Assembly: GCA_012728785.1 (NCBI GenBank)
Contig: JAAYEK010000123.1
Location: 1 to 33,729, forward strand
Source of the DNA: Bacillota bacterium
GTDB taxonomy: Bacteria > Bacillota > UBA4882 > UBA8346
DNA length: 33,729 nucleotides
Direction: 5' to 3'
The position numbers were made by a program, and so were the translations under genes. Under the pieces are notes generated by a model that saw only the letters and a program-made list of their open reading frames with translations, made no database searches and had not been told where the DNA came from. Shown here piece by piece: positions 8,124 to 16,193 of this stretch (positions within the stretch are counted from its first letter, which is position 1; every line of letters begins with the position of its first letter).

Positions 8124-8489
8124 ATGAAAAAGTCTCACACTCCTAAAACCCTCCATCTATTAATTAAGGCTAATTGGCTAGTTGATAGTATTACTAATCT
8201 CGGTGGCGGCTATTTGATCCACTTGATTTATGAATTGTCGGAAATTGATCCGGAAGTGCTCAAGGATATAAAGAACCAAAGCTGTGGAGAAGGAGTTTTG
8301 GGAGTGATTATCCAGTTGAGGCCGGAGAATAACCGGCCGGTCGCAGCCGTAGAAGTTTTTAAAATTAGTGACCAAGATCATGGTTACCGATTTGAACTTC
8401 GAATTTTAGAGGTAGTACCGTATTTACGCAAGACGCTTATTGACTGTGACTCGAAATATTATTGTCATTATTCGGAAAATCCGGCCTGA
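8124..8489 (+). CDS. Hypothetical 121-residue protein
   Basis: I do not recognise the family. The protein is soluble and mixed alpha/beta, with hydrophobic stretches such as GVIIQLRPENNRPVAAVEVF that look like beta strands, and two cysteines near the end (DCDSKYYC). There is no signal peptide or known metal site. A strong GAGGGGGGA site precedes the ATG at 8124, and a perfect intrinsic terminator overlaps its stop codon. Both support a real, separately ended gene. It follows serA by 71 bases and could be co-transcribed with it. I infer no function from this. Confidence 0.7.
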   Translation: MKKSHTPKTLHLLIKANWLVDSITNLGGGYLIHLIYELSEIDPEVLKDIKNQSCGEGVLGVIIQLRPENNRPVAAVEVFKISDQDHGYRFELRILEVVPYLRKTLIDCDSKYYCHYSENPA

Positions 8490-8504
8490 ACCGCCGGATT
8501 TTTT
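8476..8504 (+). terminator. Intrinsic terminator after the 121-residue gene
   Basis: AAAATCCGGC (8476-8485) and GCCGGATTTT (8493-8502) form a perfect 10-bp stem with a 7-base loop followed by T residues. The hairpin includes the gene's last codons and TGA stop. Confidence 0.85.
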
Positions 8505-8562
8505 ACCGGAATTAATTTTTTGGAAAGCATAGATCAACTAAGTGTTACAGATCATAACTACA

Positions 8563-8593
8563 GTCAAAAGTTAAAGACCCTACTTTAAACTTT
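8563..8593. repeat. Short inverted heptad repeat upstream of comB
   Basis: GTCAAAAGTTAAAG (8563-8576) faces CTTTAAACTTT (8583-8593), forming an AT-rich fold-back. The units match the heptads seen in the much longer element at 27672-27813. It lies about 50 bases before the comB start. Confidence 0.4.
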
Positions 8594-8641
8594 AAGGTTT
8601 AAGTAAGATTGGGTTTATCAATTGAAATCCGGAGGCGTTAA

Positions 8642-9364
8642 TTGTTAATCGATGTATTAGTCTTACCCCAGCTTGGCAAGGATCGGGAGCTAGTTAATAA
8701 AAGAATAGTGGTGCTTGATGTTTTAAGGGCTACCAGCACAATTGTAACTGCTTTATACAATGGAGCGACGGAGGTCATACCCGTCCAGGAATATGATGAA
8801 GCTTTAAATCTGGTTAGAAGTATTGGACGAAATATTTGCCTGCTGGGAGGAGAGCGTAAAGGGTTAAAAATTGAAGGGTTTGATTTGGGAAATTCACCAC
8901 TAGAGTATACTAGGGAACAAGTTGACGGTAAGAAAATAATCTTGTGTACTACCAACGGCACAAAGACGATTAAGACATTCCGGAACGGGGGCGAGGTCCT
9001 GATTGGGTCTTATTTAAATATGGAACGATTGGTAGCTTATTTGATTAAAGACCCTCAAGATACCACGTTAGTATGCTCCGGCCGAGAGGGTGTCCTTTGT
9101 CTAGAAGATCTGGCCTGCGCCGGGATGATTGCCCAGTTAGTTGCTGGAGTTGTTGAGGCGGAGTTGACTGATGCCGCGCAAGTAGCGATATTTAGCGCTA
9201 AACAAAATAGTAATGAAAGTTTGGTAAAATTTATAGGTCAGACGGAGCATGGCCGTTATTTAAATTCAATTGGCATGGGTGAAGATCTTAATTTTTGTAC
9301 GACATTAAATAGCGCTCCAATTATACCCCGCTTTAAAGAAGGCAGAATTATTAATGCATCATAA
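8642..9364 (+). CDS. comB: 2-phosphosulfolactate phosphatase
   Basis: ComB removes phosphate from 2-phosphosulfolactate to give sulfolactate. The family is known from coenzyme M synthesis in methanogens. A homologue in Bacillus (YitC) makes the sulfolactate stored in spores, which is the likelier role here. Recognised motifs are VVLDVLRATSTIVTAL (23-38), LGGERKG (68-74), GFDLGNSPLEYT (79-90) and CTTNGTKTI. The 240-residue length fits the family. The TTG start at 8642 has GGAGG (8631-8635) 6 bases upstream, and no other start matches as well. No comA is adjacent. The gene is convergent with the DUF711 operon, with a repeat element between them. Confidence 0.93.
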   Translation: MLIDVLVLPQLGKDRELVNKRIVVLDVLRATSTIVTALYNGATEVIPVQEYDEALNLVRSIGRNICLLGGERKGLKIEGFDLGNSPLEYTREQVDGKKIILCTTNGTKTIKTFRNGGEVLIGSYLNMERLVAYLIKDPQDTTLVCSGREGVLCLEDLACAGMIAQLVAGVVEAELTDAAQVAIFSAKQNSNESLVKFIGQTEHGRYLNSIGMGEDLNFCTTLNSAPIIPRFKEGRIINAS

Positions 9365-9374
9365 TTAAATCTCA

Positions 9375-9582
9375 ATCCGGCAAGTATCACCCCGGCCCAT
9401 CGGGGCACATGAAAAGATGAAAATTAAGTCTAAAAGCTACGGGGCGGACAGGGTTAACACGGATTTACGGGATTTTTTTTAAAACCATTATTGATTTCGG
9501 TTTTTAATCCGTGTTAATCCCGTTAATCCTGTCAAGATCACTTTCTGTATCGAAGCATTTTCTGGATGGGTACTTGCCGGAT
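9375..9582 (+). repeat. Modular intergenic repeat, copy B, with 12-bp terminal inverted repeats
   Basis: The ends are a perfect inverted pair: ATCCGGCAAGTA (9375-9386) and TACTTGCCGGAT (9571-9582). Inside are the left module (CCCCGgcccatCGGGG hairpin, then CACATGAAAAGATGAAAAT) and the right module (GCATTTTCTGGATGGG). The core is a palindrome built from GACAGGGTTAACACGGATT facing AATCCGTGTTAATCC...CCTGTC. It sits exactly between the convergent ends of comB and the DUF711 gene and may serve both as a transcription stop. There is no transposase, so it could be a MITE-like or REP/BIME-like element. Confidence 0.75.
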
Positions 9583-9592
9583 GTAGGTTATA

Positions 9593-10954
9593 TTAATTAG
9601 TTAACGCCTGTAATGGGGCTGGAATCCGGCCTCCCCGCCTTACGAAACCCTCGGAATTGAAAGCGCGAACCGGCATGATTGGGGCGCTACCAAGAAGACC
9701 TCCGAAATCCACCTGATCTCCTATGATTTTTCCGGGAACGGGAATAATCCTGACTGCGGTTGTTTTGTTATTGATCATGCCGATAGCCATCTCATCGGCA
9801 ATGATGGCGGCAATAGTTTCGGCTGTAGTATCACCGGGAACGGCGATCATATCCAAACCAACCGAACAAACGGAGGTCATTGCTTCCAGCTTTTCAATGC
9901 TCAAAGCCCCGACTTTCACAGCTTCGATCATTCCGGCGTCTTCACTAACGGGTATAAAAGCGCCGCTCAGCCCTCCAATAGATGATGAAGCCATTGCGCC
10001 TCCTTTTTTAACGGCATCATTCAAGAGAGCAAGGGCTGCGGTAGTCCCTGGGGCGCCGCAGCGTTCGAGACCCATCGCTTCTAATATGTTAGCTACACTG
10101 TCCCCAACAGTTGGAGTAGGCGCCAGCGACAGGTCGACGATTCCAAAGGGAACATTTAGGTGTTCCGATACTTTTCGACCGACTAATTCACCTACCCTGG
10201 TTATTTTAAAGGCGACCCTTTTAATTTCTTCGGCTAAAGTCCGAAAGTCACAATCAGGTAAACGATCAATCGCTGCTTTAACTACACCCGGGCCGCTAAT
10301 ACCAATATTGATGACTGCTTCTCCTTCGCCGCCTCCATGAAAAGCGCCGGCCATAAAAGGATTGTCTTCCGGAGCATTAGCAAAAACAACTAATTTGGCG
10401 CAAGCAATTCCCTGCCGGTCTGCGCTTAGTTCAGCAGCTTTTTTAACTACTTTGGCCATTTGATAAACGGCATCCATATTAATACCGGCTTTGGTGGTGG
10501 CAAGGTTTACTGAGGAACATACTTTTTGGGTGGTGGCAAGTGCGGTAGGAATTGAATCGATTAGTTTAGTTTCACCCGGGGTAGCCCCTTTATGAACTAA
10601 GGCCGAATAGCCTCCAATAAAATCGATACCCAACTCAGCTGCGGCCTTATCAAGAGTTTGGGCGAGGACCGAATAATCATCGGCTTCGGATGATTGTGCC
10701 ACTAGCGAGATTGGAGTAACCGCGACTCGTTTATTAATAATAGGAACTCCATAGTTCTTTTCCATTGAATGAGCGGTTTCCACCAGTTTTGAGGCAAGCT
10801 TCATAATTTTAGTATATATTTTTTGAGAAACAGTTATTAAATCTGGAGCGGCACAATCCAAAAGATTAATACCCATAGTAACGGTACGGATATCAAAATG
10901 ATAATTTTCGATCATTCGAATAGTTTCTAAGATTTCTTGGGGGGTATAAGGCAT
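9593..10954 (-). CDS. DUF711 / UPF0210 (PFL) family protein
   Basis: A 453-residue soluble protein matching the conserved UPF0210/DUF711 family. Recognisable blocks include [20 protein letters not shown] at the N-terminus, [41 protein letters not shown]-like text ([17 protein letters not shown]) and a C-terminal [11 protein letters not shown]. Structures exist for the family, but I know of no established reaction. CGGAGTG lies upstream of the ATG. It forms an operon with the ACT-domain gene (36-base gap), an arrangement conserved in many Firmicutes, which suggests that the ACT protein senses a ligand for or regulates this protein. The large plus-strand ORF opposite 9723-10340 is a shadow. Confidence 0.93.
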   Translation of the reverse strand: MPYTPQEILETIRMIENYHFDIRTVTMGINLLDCAAPDLITVSQKIYTKIMKLASKLVETAHSMEKNYGVPIINKRVAVTPISLVAQSSEADDYSVLAQTLDKAAAELGIDFIGGYSALVHKGATPGETKLIDSIPTALATTQKVCSSVNLATTKAGINMDAVYQMAKVVKKAAELSADRQGIACAKLVVFANAPEDNPFMAGAFHGGGEGEAVINIGISGPGVVKAAIDRLPDCDFRTLAEEIKRVAFKITRVGELVGRKVSEHLNVPFGIVDLSLAPTPTVGDSVANILEAMGLERCGAPGTTAALALLNDAVKKGGAMASSSIGGLSGAFIPVSEDAGMIEAVKVGALSIEKLEAMTSVCSVGLDMIAVPGDTTAETIAAIIADEMAIGMINNKTTAVRIIPVPGKIIGDQVDFGGLLGSAPIMPVRAFNSEGFVRRGGRIPAPLQALTN

Positions 10955-10990
10955 CTATGTCACACTCCGATATACTTGTCTATTCTAATA

Positions 10991-11272
10991 TTAAATCCGG
11001 TGCATATAACGGAAAATATCCTCGTGCTGAATTACAATTTTTACTCCCAGGGCTTCTCCGGCGGTTTTAAGTGGGTCCTCCAAATCAGTTAAATTAGATT
11101 GGGATTGGGAGATATCAACCAGGAGGATCATGGCGAATATATCTTGAAGTATTGTTTGGCTGATATCTATAATATTAATCTTATAATCAGCCAAGATTTT
11201 GGAAACACCGGCCACAATGCCGATCCGATCTTGACCCATTACTGTAATCACAACATGTTCTTTAGCTGCCAA
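10991..11272 (-). CDS. ACT domain-containing protein (UPF0237 family)
   Basis: A 93-residue stand-alone ACT domain: VVITVMGQDRIGIVAGVSKI at the N-terminus, INIIDISQTILQDIFAMILL in the middle and the family's typical end, IVIQHEDIFRYMHRI. ACT domains bind amino acids or similar small ligands. The TTG at 11270-11272 is taken as the start: GAGGTGA lies 7 bases before it and the protein then begins at the usual family position. The longer reading to 11314 adds 14 residues without a good ribosome binding site. It is the first gene of an operon with the DUF711 gene, and its role is probably tied to that protein. Confidence 0.9.
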   Translation of the reverse strand: MAAKEHVVITVMGQDRIGIVAGVSKILADYKINIIDISQTILQDIFAMILLVDISQSQSNLTDLEDPLKTAGEALGVKIVIQHEDIFRYMHRI

Positions 11273-11529
11273 TAAAATCACCTCAATTTTCGGGTTTATA
11301 TTCTTTAACCTCAAGCTAATTCCTGCCTGGCAAATCTAATATAACACAAATGTAAAAATGAGTACCCTGATTTTTTGACAATGAGTGTTAATATTAGATA
11401 TTATCGATATTTAAATAAAATTTTACGATATATTTAGATTGACTGCTCTGGTTTTAGGTTACAATGGTGTAAGATACTGATAATATATTGTGAACAAATA
11501 ATAGATTGGTCCAAAGGAGGAGATGTCCA

Positions 11530-12879
11530 TTGGCGTACCAACTTATCAAAGAATTATCCCCGGATTGCCTGATAATCCAAAACGAAGCAGGGGAGAAATT
11601 GGTTTTTGATAAAATTCCGTTTGCGGTTCCTCCCCGTGAAAACCTTCGCCGCGAGATGCAGAAAGAAGTCAAAGAAATTGTCGAAGAGACAAAAGCGATT
11701 AAAACCTCGGGATTGATTAAGTATATTAGCATGGAGAAATATCAAAATGAGTATTATTTGGTGAGAGAAAACAGCCGTTCTTTATGCTTAGAAAATGTGA
11801 CCAACGCTACGATTGAGGATACTTGCCAAGCTTTATTACATGCTTTAAAAATGATCCAAGTCTACCATCAAAGCGGTAAGGTATTGGGTGGAATAAGTGT
11901 CGGTCTTATTAAACAAAGTGGGAAAAATAGTTACTATCTTCAAGATCCGCTAGTACTAAACTATCTTTCGAAATCCTTGGGACAAATCTATCAAATTGAT
12001 CGCCCGCCCGAAGTTATTCAAGGGCATGCCTGGAGTATGGAGTCGGATATCTTTAGCTGGGCAGTGGCTGCCTACCATTTAATAACCGGGATGGAACCAT
12101 ATCAGGCTGAGACTTTGGAGGAAAGGGTAGCCAAAATTGTACGAGGTAGTGTAATCTCCCTAAATGACCATAAATCCGAAGTAGGTCCGTTATTAAATAA
12201 ATTAATTTTGAGCTGTTTAAATAGAAACCATTTAAAAAGACCTAAAGTAGAAAGTCTGATTACTCAATTAACCAAGCTATTGGAAAATAATGAAGTTGTT
12301 ATACCGGAAGCTGAGGCTAAAAAACAACAAGAACGGGGAGAAATCAACCGGACTAGGTTTAAATGTAAAGAATCAGTTTGGCTTTGGTTTCGAAAATATG
12401 GGAAAATTGTTGGAATCGGCTTAGGGATTACAATTCTTTTTTTAGGAATGTATTTCGGATCAAAACCAAAACCAACGATTACGCCTGCGACAAAGCCGGA
12501 TCAAGTAGTAAATTACTATTTTGAAGGAATCAAAACTATTAATGTCTCATTAATGGATGAGGCCACTTACAAATCAAAAAACACTTTAACTGATTTTATT
12601 TCTATGGTCCATGTGATTAACGCTTCTCTAAGATCCACGTCGCCTGCTGCGGTAGAAGATCTTGCTAAAGTAGTGATCAATGGTCTTAAACTGGAAAAAA
12701 TTTTAGACAAACCGGAAGAGATTAAATATCGGGCCGAATATCAACTTGAAGTTATTAGACCTCAAGCAATCGAATATTTGGAAAGAAAAGAAGAACTCAA
12801 CTTAAAACCGATAAAAAAAGTATGGAGGATTACCGATATTCAATTATTATTTAATAAACATTGGAGGGAAGAGGTTTAG
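11530..12879 (+). CDS. Membrane-anchored protein kinase-like protein, probably a pseudokinase
   Basis: The first ~250 of 449 residues resemble the C-lobe of Ser/Thr kinases: a helix then VYHQSGKVLGGISVGLI (111-127) at the catalytic-loop position, YLQDP (136-140) at the DFG position, RPPE (158-161) as the APE motif, SDIFSWAVAAYHLITGMEPY (172-191) as subdomain IX, and the LKRP Arg of subdomain XI. The catalytic Asp is replaced by Gly121 and DFG is lost, and no glycine-rich loop or clear VAIK lysine is seen. Phosphotransfer therefore looks unlikely. One membrane helix (about 293-310) separates this from a C-terminal domain of about 140 residues, predicted to lie outside. The TTG start follows AAAGGAGG by 9 bases. 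TTGACT (11439) with TACAAT (11460) is a possible promoter, but the spacing is short. The role is unknown, perhaps a sensing scaffold. Confidence 0.8.
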   Translation: MAYQLIKELSPDCLIIQNEAGEKLVFDKIPFAVPPRENLRREMQKEVKEIVEETKAIKTSGLIKYISMEKYQNEYYLVRENSRSLCLENVTNATIEDTCQALLHALKMIQVYHQSGKVLGGISVGLIKQSGKNSYYLQDPLVLNYLSKSLGQIYQIDRPPEVIQGHAWSMESDIFSWAVAAYHLITGMEPYQAETLEERVAKIVRGSVISLNDHKSEVGPLLNKLILSCLNRNHLKRPKVESLITQLTKLLENNEVVIPEAEAKKQQERGEINRTRFKCKESVWLWFRKYGKIVGIGLGITILFLGMYFGSKPKPTITPATKPDQVVNYYFEGIKTINVSLMDEATYKSKNTLTDFISMVHVINASLRSTSPAAVEDLAKVVINGLKLEKILDKPEEIKYRAEYQLEVIRPQAIEYLERKEELNLKPIKKVWRITDIQLLFNKHWREEV

Positions 12880-13024
12880 CAGACTATAAGCCAATATCCT
12901 TAAATGATTATATTTTGAAAGATTAGATACGCCCGACTTTTTAAGAACATTTCTAAGCGTTACTTGCCCCAATTCAAGGTAAATGGATTTAGAGTTTTAT
13001 GAAAAGAATAGGGTGGTGCTTAAC

Positions 13025-14404
13025 TTGAAATATCAAGTAGCAATAATCGGCGCCGGGCCTGGAGGCTATGTTGCCGCAATACACGCCGCCCGGATCGGGA
13101 TGAAGGTTTGTGTCATTGAACAGTATGAAGTGGGCGGGGTCTGTTTGAATCGAGGATGTATCCCGACTAAGACGTTGGTGGGGTCCGCTAAGGTTTCATC
13201 ATTGGTTAACCGAGCGGCTGATTATGGGATTAAAATCAACGGAGTGGCTAGTCCTGATTGGGATCGTATTTTGGGAAGGAAAAATGAAGTAGTCACAAGG
13301 TTGACCAAGGGGATCCATTACTTATTTGCACAAAATAAAGTGGAATTAATCAAAGGGCAAGCGGTGTTTGAAACTGAACGTATAATCAGGGTTATCCAAG
13401 GCGATGGTTCTGGGCGGAAAGTCCACGCCGATAATATAATTATTGCAACCGGTTCCGAAGCCCGTGTTCCCGAAGTATTTAAGTATGATGGCAATCAGGT
13501 GATCACCAGCGATGAGGCTTTAGAACTTGCAGAGCTACCGGAATCACTGATTATCATCGGCGGTGGAGTGGTTGGCTGTGAGTTTGCTTCGATCTTCGCT
13601 GCGTTTGGAGTAAAGGTGACCATCGTGGAATTAATGGAGCAGCTGATCCCCAATCTCGATCCGGAAGTCTCCGGGAGCCTTCGATTACAATTAAAGAAAA
13701 AAGGGATAGAAATCCTTACCGGAACTTCGGTAAATGAAGTAATCAAAGATAAGACCGGGATCAGATTAGTCTTAGCCAACGGTAGAGAGCTTCTAGGAGC
13801 TAAAGTTTTGGTTTCCATCGGGAGGAAACCTAACTCTGATAAACTTGGTCTGGATGAAATTGGTGTTAAGCTTAATTCCAAAGGGCAGATTCAGGTAAAT
13901 GAACGCTTGGAAACTAATGTCCCCGGAATCTATGGGGTTGGTGATGTTAACGATCAACCTTGGGACTTAGCCCATGCTGCTTCTTTTCAAGGAGTCAAGG
14001 CGGTTGAGGGAATTACTGGGAAGCCGGTGGTCTGGTCGGATGAGGCGATGCCAAACTGTATCTTTACTGATCCGGAGGTCGCCACAGTCGGAATGACCGC
14101 CAAGGAAGCGGTTGACCAAGGATTGGAAGCGGTCACCTCAAAAGCCGCGTTTTTAGCTAATGGCAAGGCGCTAGCTCAAGGGGAGGCGGTAGGTTTCGTA
14201 AAAGTAGTTGCCGACCAAAAGAGCCGACGGATCTTAGGAGTGCAGATCATCGGTCCGGAGGCTAGCGATTTGATTGCTGAAGCAGTTTTGGCAGTGAAGC
14301 GCCATTTGACCGTAGAACAGCTGGTAGAAACGATCCATGCCCATCCGACTTTGGCGGAGAGTTTCCATGAGGCGGTCCAGTCCCTTTCGCTTTATAATAT
14401 TTAA
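13025..14404 (+). CDS. lpdA: Dihydrolipoyl dehydrogenase
   Basis: The FAD enzyme that reoxidises dihydrolipoamide with NAD in 2-oxoacid dehydrogenase or glycine-cleavage complexes. Features in order: FAD fold AIIGAGPGGYVAAIHAA (6-22), redox disulfide GGVCLNRGC (Cys40/Cys45), NAD fold IIGGGVVGCEFASIFAAFG near residue 177, second FAD motif GIYGVGDV, and the interface catalytic dyad HAHPTLAE (His440/Glu445). The 459 residues match the family. The TTG at 13025 was chosen because GGGTGGTG (13011-13018) lies 6 bases upstream and the protein then starts at the normal point; the ATG at 12983 adds 14 unusual residues. No E1, E2 or glycine-cleavage genes are nearby, so its partner complex is encoded elsewhere. 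Confidence 0.95.
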   Translation: MKYQVAIIGAGPGGYVAAIHAARIGMKVCVIEQYEVGGVCLNRGCIPTKTLVGSAKVSSLVNRAADYGIKINGVASPDWDRILGRKNEVVTRLTKGIHYLFAQNKVELIKGQAVFETERIIRVIQGDGSGRKVHADNIIIATGSEARVPEVFKYDGNQVITSDEALELAELPESLIIIGGGVVGCEFASIFAAFGVKVTIVELMEQLIPNLDPEVSGSLRLQLKKKGIEILTGTSVNEVIKDKTGIRLVLANGRELLGAKVLVSIGRKPNSDKLGLDEIGVKLNSKGQIQVNERLETNVPGIYGVGDVNDQPWDLAHAASFQGVKAVEGITGKPVVWSDEAMPNCIFTDPEVATVGMTAKEAVDQGLEAVTSKAAFLANGKALAQGEAVGFVKVVADQKSRRILGVQIIGPEASDLIAEAVLAVKRHLTVEQLVETIHAHPTLAESFHEAVQSLSLYNI

Positions 14405-14430
14405 ATTAATGTAATCCGTGAATTTAAGAT

Positions 14431-14451
14431 TAAATAAACTAGTTTAATTTA
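14431..14451. terminator. AT-rich palindrome between convergent lpd and C45 genes
   Basis: An almost perfect palindrome centred on AAACTAGTTT lies 27 bases after the lpd stop and overlaps the stop codon of the opposite gene. It could end transcription in both directions, but it lacks GC pairs and a clean T run, so this is weak. Confidence 0.3.
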
Positions 14452-15588
14452 CTTCTCGGCCCCTGGCGCCAGCTTCCGAAAGAACAGATCCGGCCGTTCC
14501 GGTTTTTCCATAGAAAGCTTCACTGGATAGGTGGTAACTCCAACCGGACCGTTCAGATCAAAGCTATGCCAACCATTAAGTCTGGGAGAACCGAAACAGA
14601 CCTCAACGGTATTGGTGGTCAAATCGAAAATCATGGACCAAAGAGTACCGAAATTATCTTGGTAATAATGACAGCTCAAACCGTCCGGGATTGGTCTGGT
14701 TAAAAGTTGGCGCAATTGCTCCTTGGTAATCTTGGAAGCCGGGTTCTTTAGGAATGATGCCATTTTTCGGTAACGGGCCACCGACATCCACATTCGGCCT
14801 TGATCATAGGGAATCATCTCCGGTAGGGTGTAATGATTAGTGGACCAGATGGTTTGCTCCTTGGTGTTGGGGTTGATTCGTTTGATGGCCCGCTTTGAAG
14901 AGAAGATCTCGATCAGTGCAGCTTCTCCATGTTTATCGGTGAGTAGTAAATTTAGATGGAATGAGATGGGGATGCTTTGAACTAATTCCAAAGCTTCCGG
15001 AACCGATTGACACCGTTCCAGCACAGTCCGGACCACTGCCCAGAACCGGCATCCTTCTTCGGTTGGTTGAACTTGAGGGCATCCGGCGGACATAGTAACA
15101 CAGAGGCCGTGTTCATTGATACCGTCAATCCGGCCGAATTGCAGCAAGGAAAATCCCAGATGGGCTGCTTTCCCCTTGATCCGGGTGGTGCAGAGTCGGA
15201 AATCATCCTGGAGGCTCCACTCGTAGCTTCGTCCTACATAAATATGTCCATCGGAAGTTGTAGAAGGAAGAAGCGCCAGATGGCTACAGTTACTACCGCG
15301 AGAGTAAGAAAAGGTATAGTAAAGTATATGTTCGGCTGGAACGCTAAGCACATCGGCAAATCCCTGGATTTCTTCGATCAGCCCCGGACAGTGTTTATCA
15401 AAAAAATGGAACAACTGCTTTGCTTCTTGAGGAGTAGGATAACTTTTCCCTTCCAACGGTGAGGTGAAAAATTTAACTGCTTCCGAATGGTTTTGGATCC
15501 ATTCGCCTTGTTTTTTTCCAACTTCATAAGCCGTTCCTGCCATGACAACTTTTCGATAGGATATTTCTTGCATTTTAGTTTCGTCCAT
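14449..15588 (-). CDS. C45-family autoproteolytic acyltransferase/hydrolase
   Basis: A 379-residue member of the Ntn-hydrolase group that includes isopenicillin-N acyltransferase and choloylglycine hydrolase-like proteins. The N-terminal block GTAYEVGKKQGEW is typical of C45 proteins. The predicted nucleophile is Cys101 in RGSNCSHLALLP, exposed after self-cleavage between Asn100 and Cys101. Later blocks include GHIYVGRSYEW, GRIDGINEHGLCVTMSAG and STNHYTLPEM. AAGGAGG lies 8 bases before the ATG. No signal peptide is seen. It probably cleaves or transfers an acyl-amide, but the substrate is unknown. It is divergent from the AraC-type gene across 144 bases, so a regulatory link is possible. Confidence 0.87.
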   Translation of the reverse strand: MDETKMQEISYRKVVMAGTAYEVGKKQGEWIQNHSEAVKFFTSPLEGKSYPTPQEAKQLFHFFDKHCPGLIEEIQGFADVLSVPAEHILYYTFSYSRGSNCSHLALLPSTTSDGHIYVGRSYEWSLQDDFRLCTTRIKGKAAHLGFSLLQFGRIDGINEHGLCVTMSAGCPQVQPTEEGCRFWAVVRTVLERCQSVPEALELVQSIPISFHLNLLLTDKHGEAALIEIFSSKRAIKRINPNTKEQTIWSTNHYTLPEMIPYDQGRMWMSVARYRKMASFLKNPASKITKEQLRQLLTRPIPDGLSCHYYQDNFGTLWSMIFDLTTNTVEVCFGSPRLNGWHSFDLNGPVGVTTYPVKLSMEKPERPDLFFRKLAPGAEK

Positions 15589-15732
15589 GTTTTTGCCTCC
15601 TTGATCATCAATTAGGAAAGTTGCTTTGAAGATAGCTTATCATAGAGATTTAAAATAATCCTGTCATTCCCTGCTATAGATCGATAGGTTGTCTAAATAA
15701 GCTCATAAAGCTCTTAGGAGGTTAAGACTGCT

Positions 15733-16176
15733 TTGGAATGGCTGCAAAGAATGACGGATGCTGTAGAGTATATCGAGGAGCATCTGGAAGAGCCGTTTGA
15801 GGTGGCGAAGATTGCCCAAGTCGCCTCTTCTTCCAACTTTTATTTTCAGCGGATGTTTCATATGCTAACCGGTAATACGGTAGTAAGGCTTACCTTGGCT
15901 GCGCAGGAGCTGGCGGTAAAGAAAACTAAAGTTATTGATGTCGCCTTGAAATACGGATATGAAACACCGGAGTCTTTTACCAAAGCGTTCAAACGGATGC
16001 ATGGGATAAGCCCCACAATGGCTCGCTTACCGGTAATGAACCTCAAAGCCTTTCCGCGTATTTCGGTTAAACTATCAGTCAAAGGGAATCAGCATACTGA
16101 TTATCAATCCCTAACTGAACTTGTGAGAGCAGGAATTAGAAAACAAATGGCGAAGATACCTAAGTTTAAAGACTAA
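15733..16176 (+). CDS. AraC-type HTH protein, shortened and probably degenerate
   Basis: The N-terminal ~95 residues are an AraC/XylS double helix-turn-helix: VEYIEEHLEEPFEVAKIAQV, FYFQRMFHMLTG, and KVIDVALKYGYETPESFTKA with GISPTMAR. Relatives have about seven more residues between TGNTV and RLTLAAQEL (an xEYIRKR-like linker), missing here without loss of frame. Relatives of this subtype also carry a GyrI-like effector domain after FPRISVKLSVKG...DYQ. Here the similarity stops at residue 124 and the protein ends after an unrelated tail (147 residues against about 290). The TTG start follows AGGAGGT by 10 bases. A damaged linker and lost ligand domain suggest a pseudogene or a DNA-binding remnant. 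It lies 17 bases before metF. Confidence 0.7.
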   Translation: MEWLQRMTDAVEYIEEHLEEPFEVAKIAQVASSSNFYFQRMFHMLTGNTVVRLTLAAQELAVKKTKVIDVALKYGYETPESFTKAFKRMHGISPTMARLPVMNLKAFPRISVKLSVKGNQHTDYQSLTELVRAGIRKQMAKIPKFKD

Positions 16177-16193
16177 TAAAGGGTGCATTTATT

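Noticed and set aside
9723-10340. 205-residue plus-strand ORF
   Set aside because: It is antisense to the well-conserved DUF711 gene and has low-complexity Ser/Ala/Pro-rich text typical of a shadow frame.
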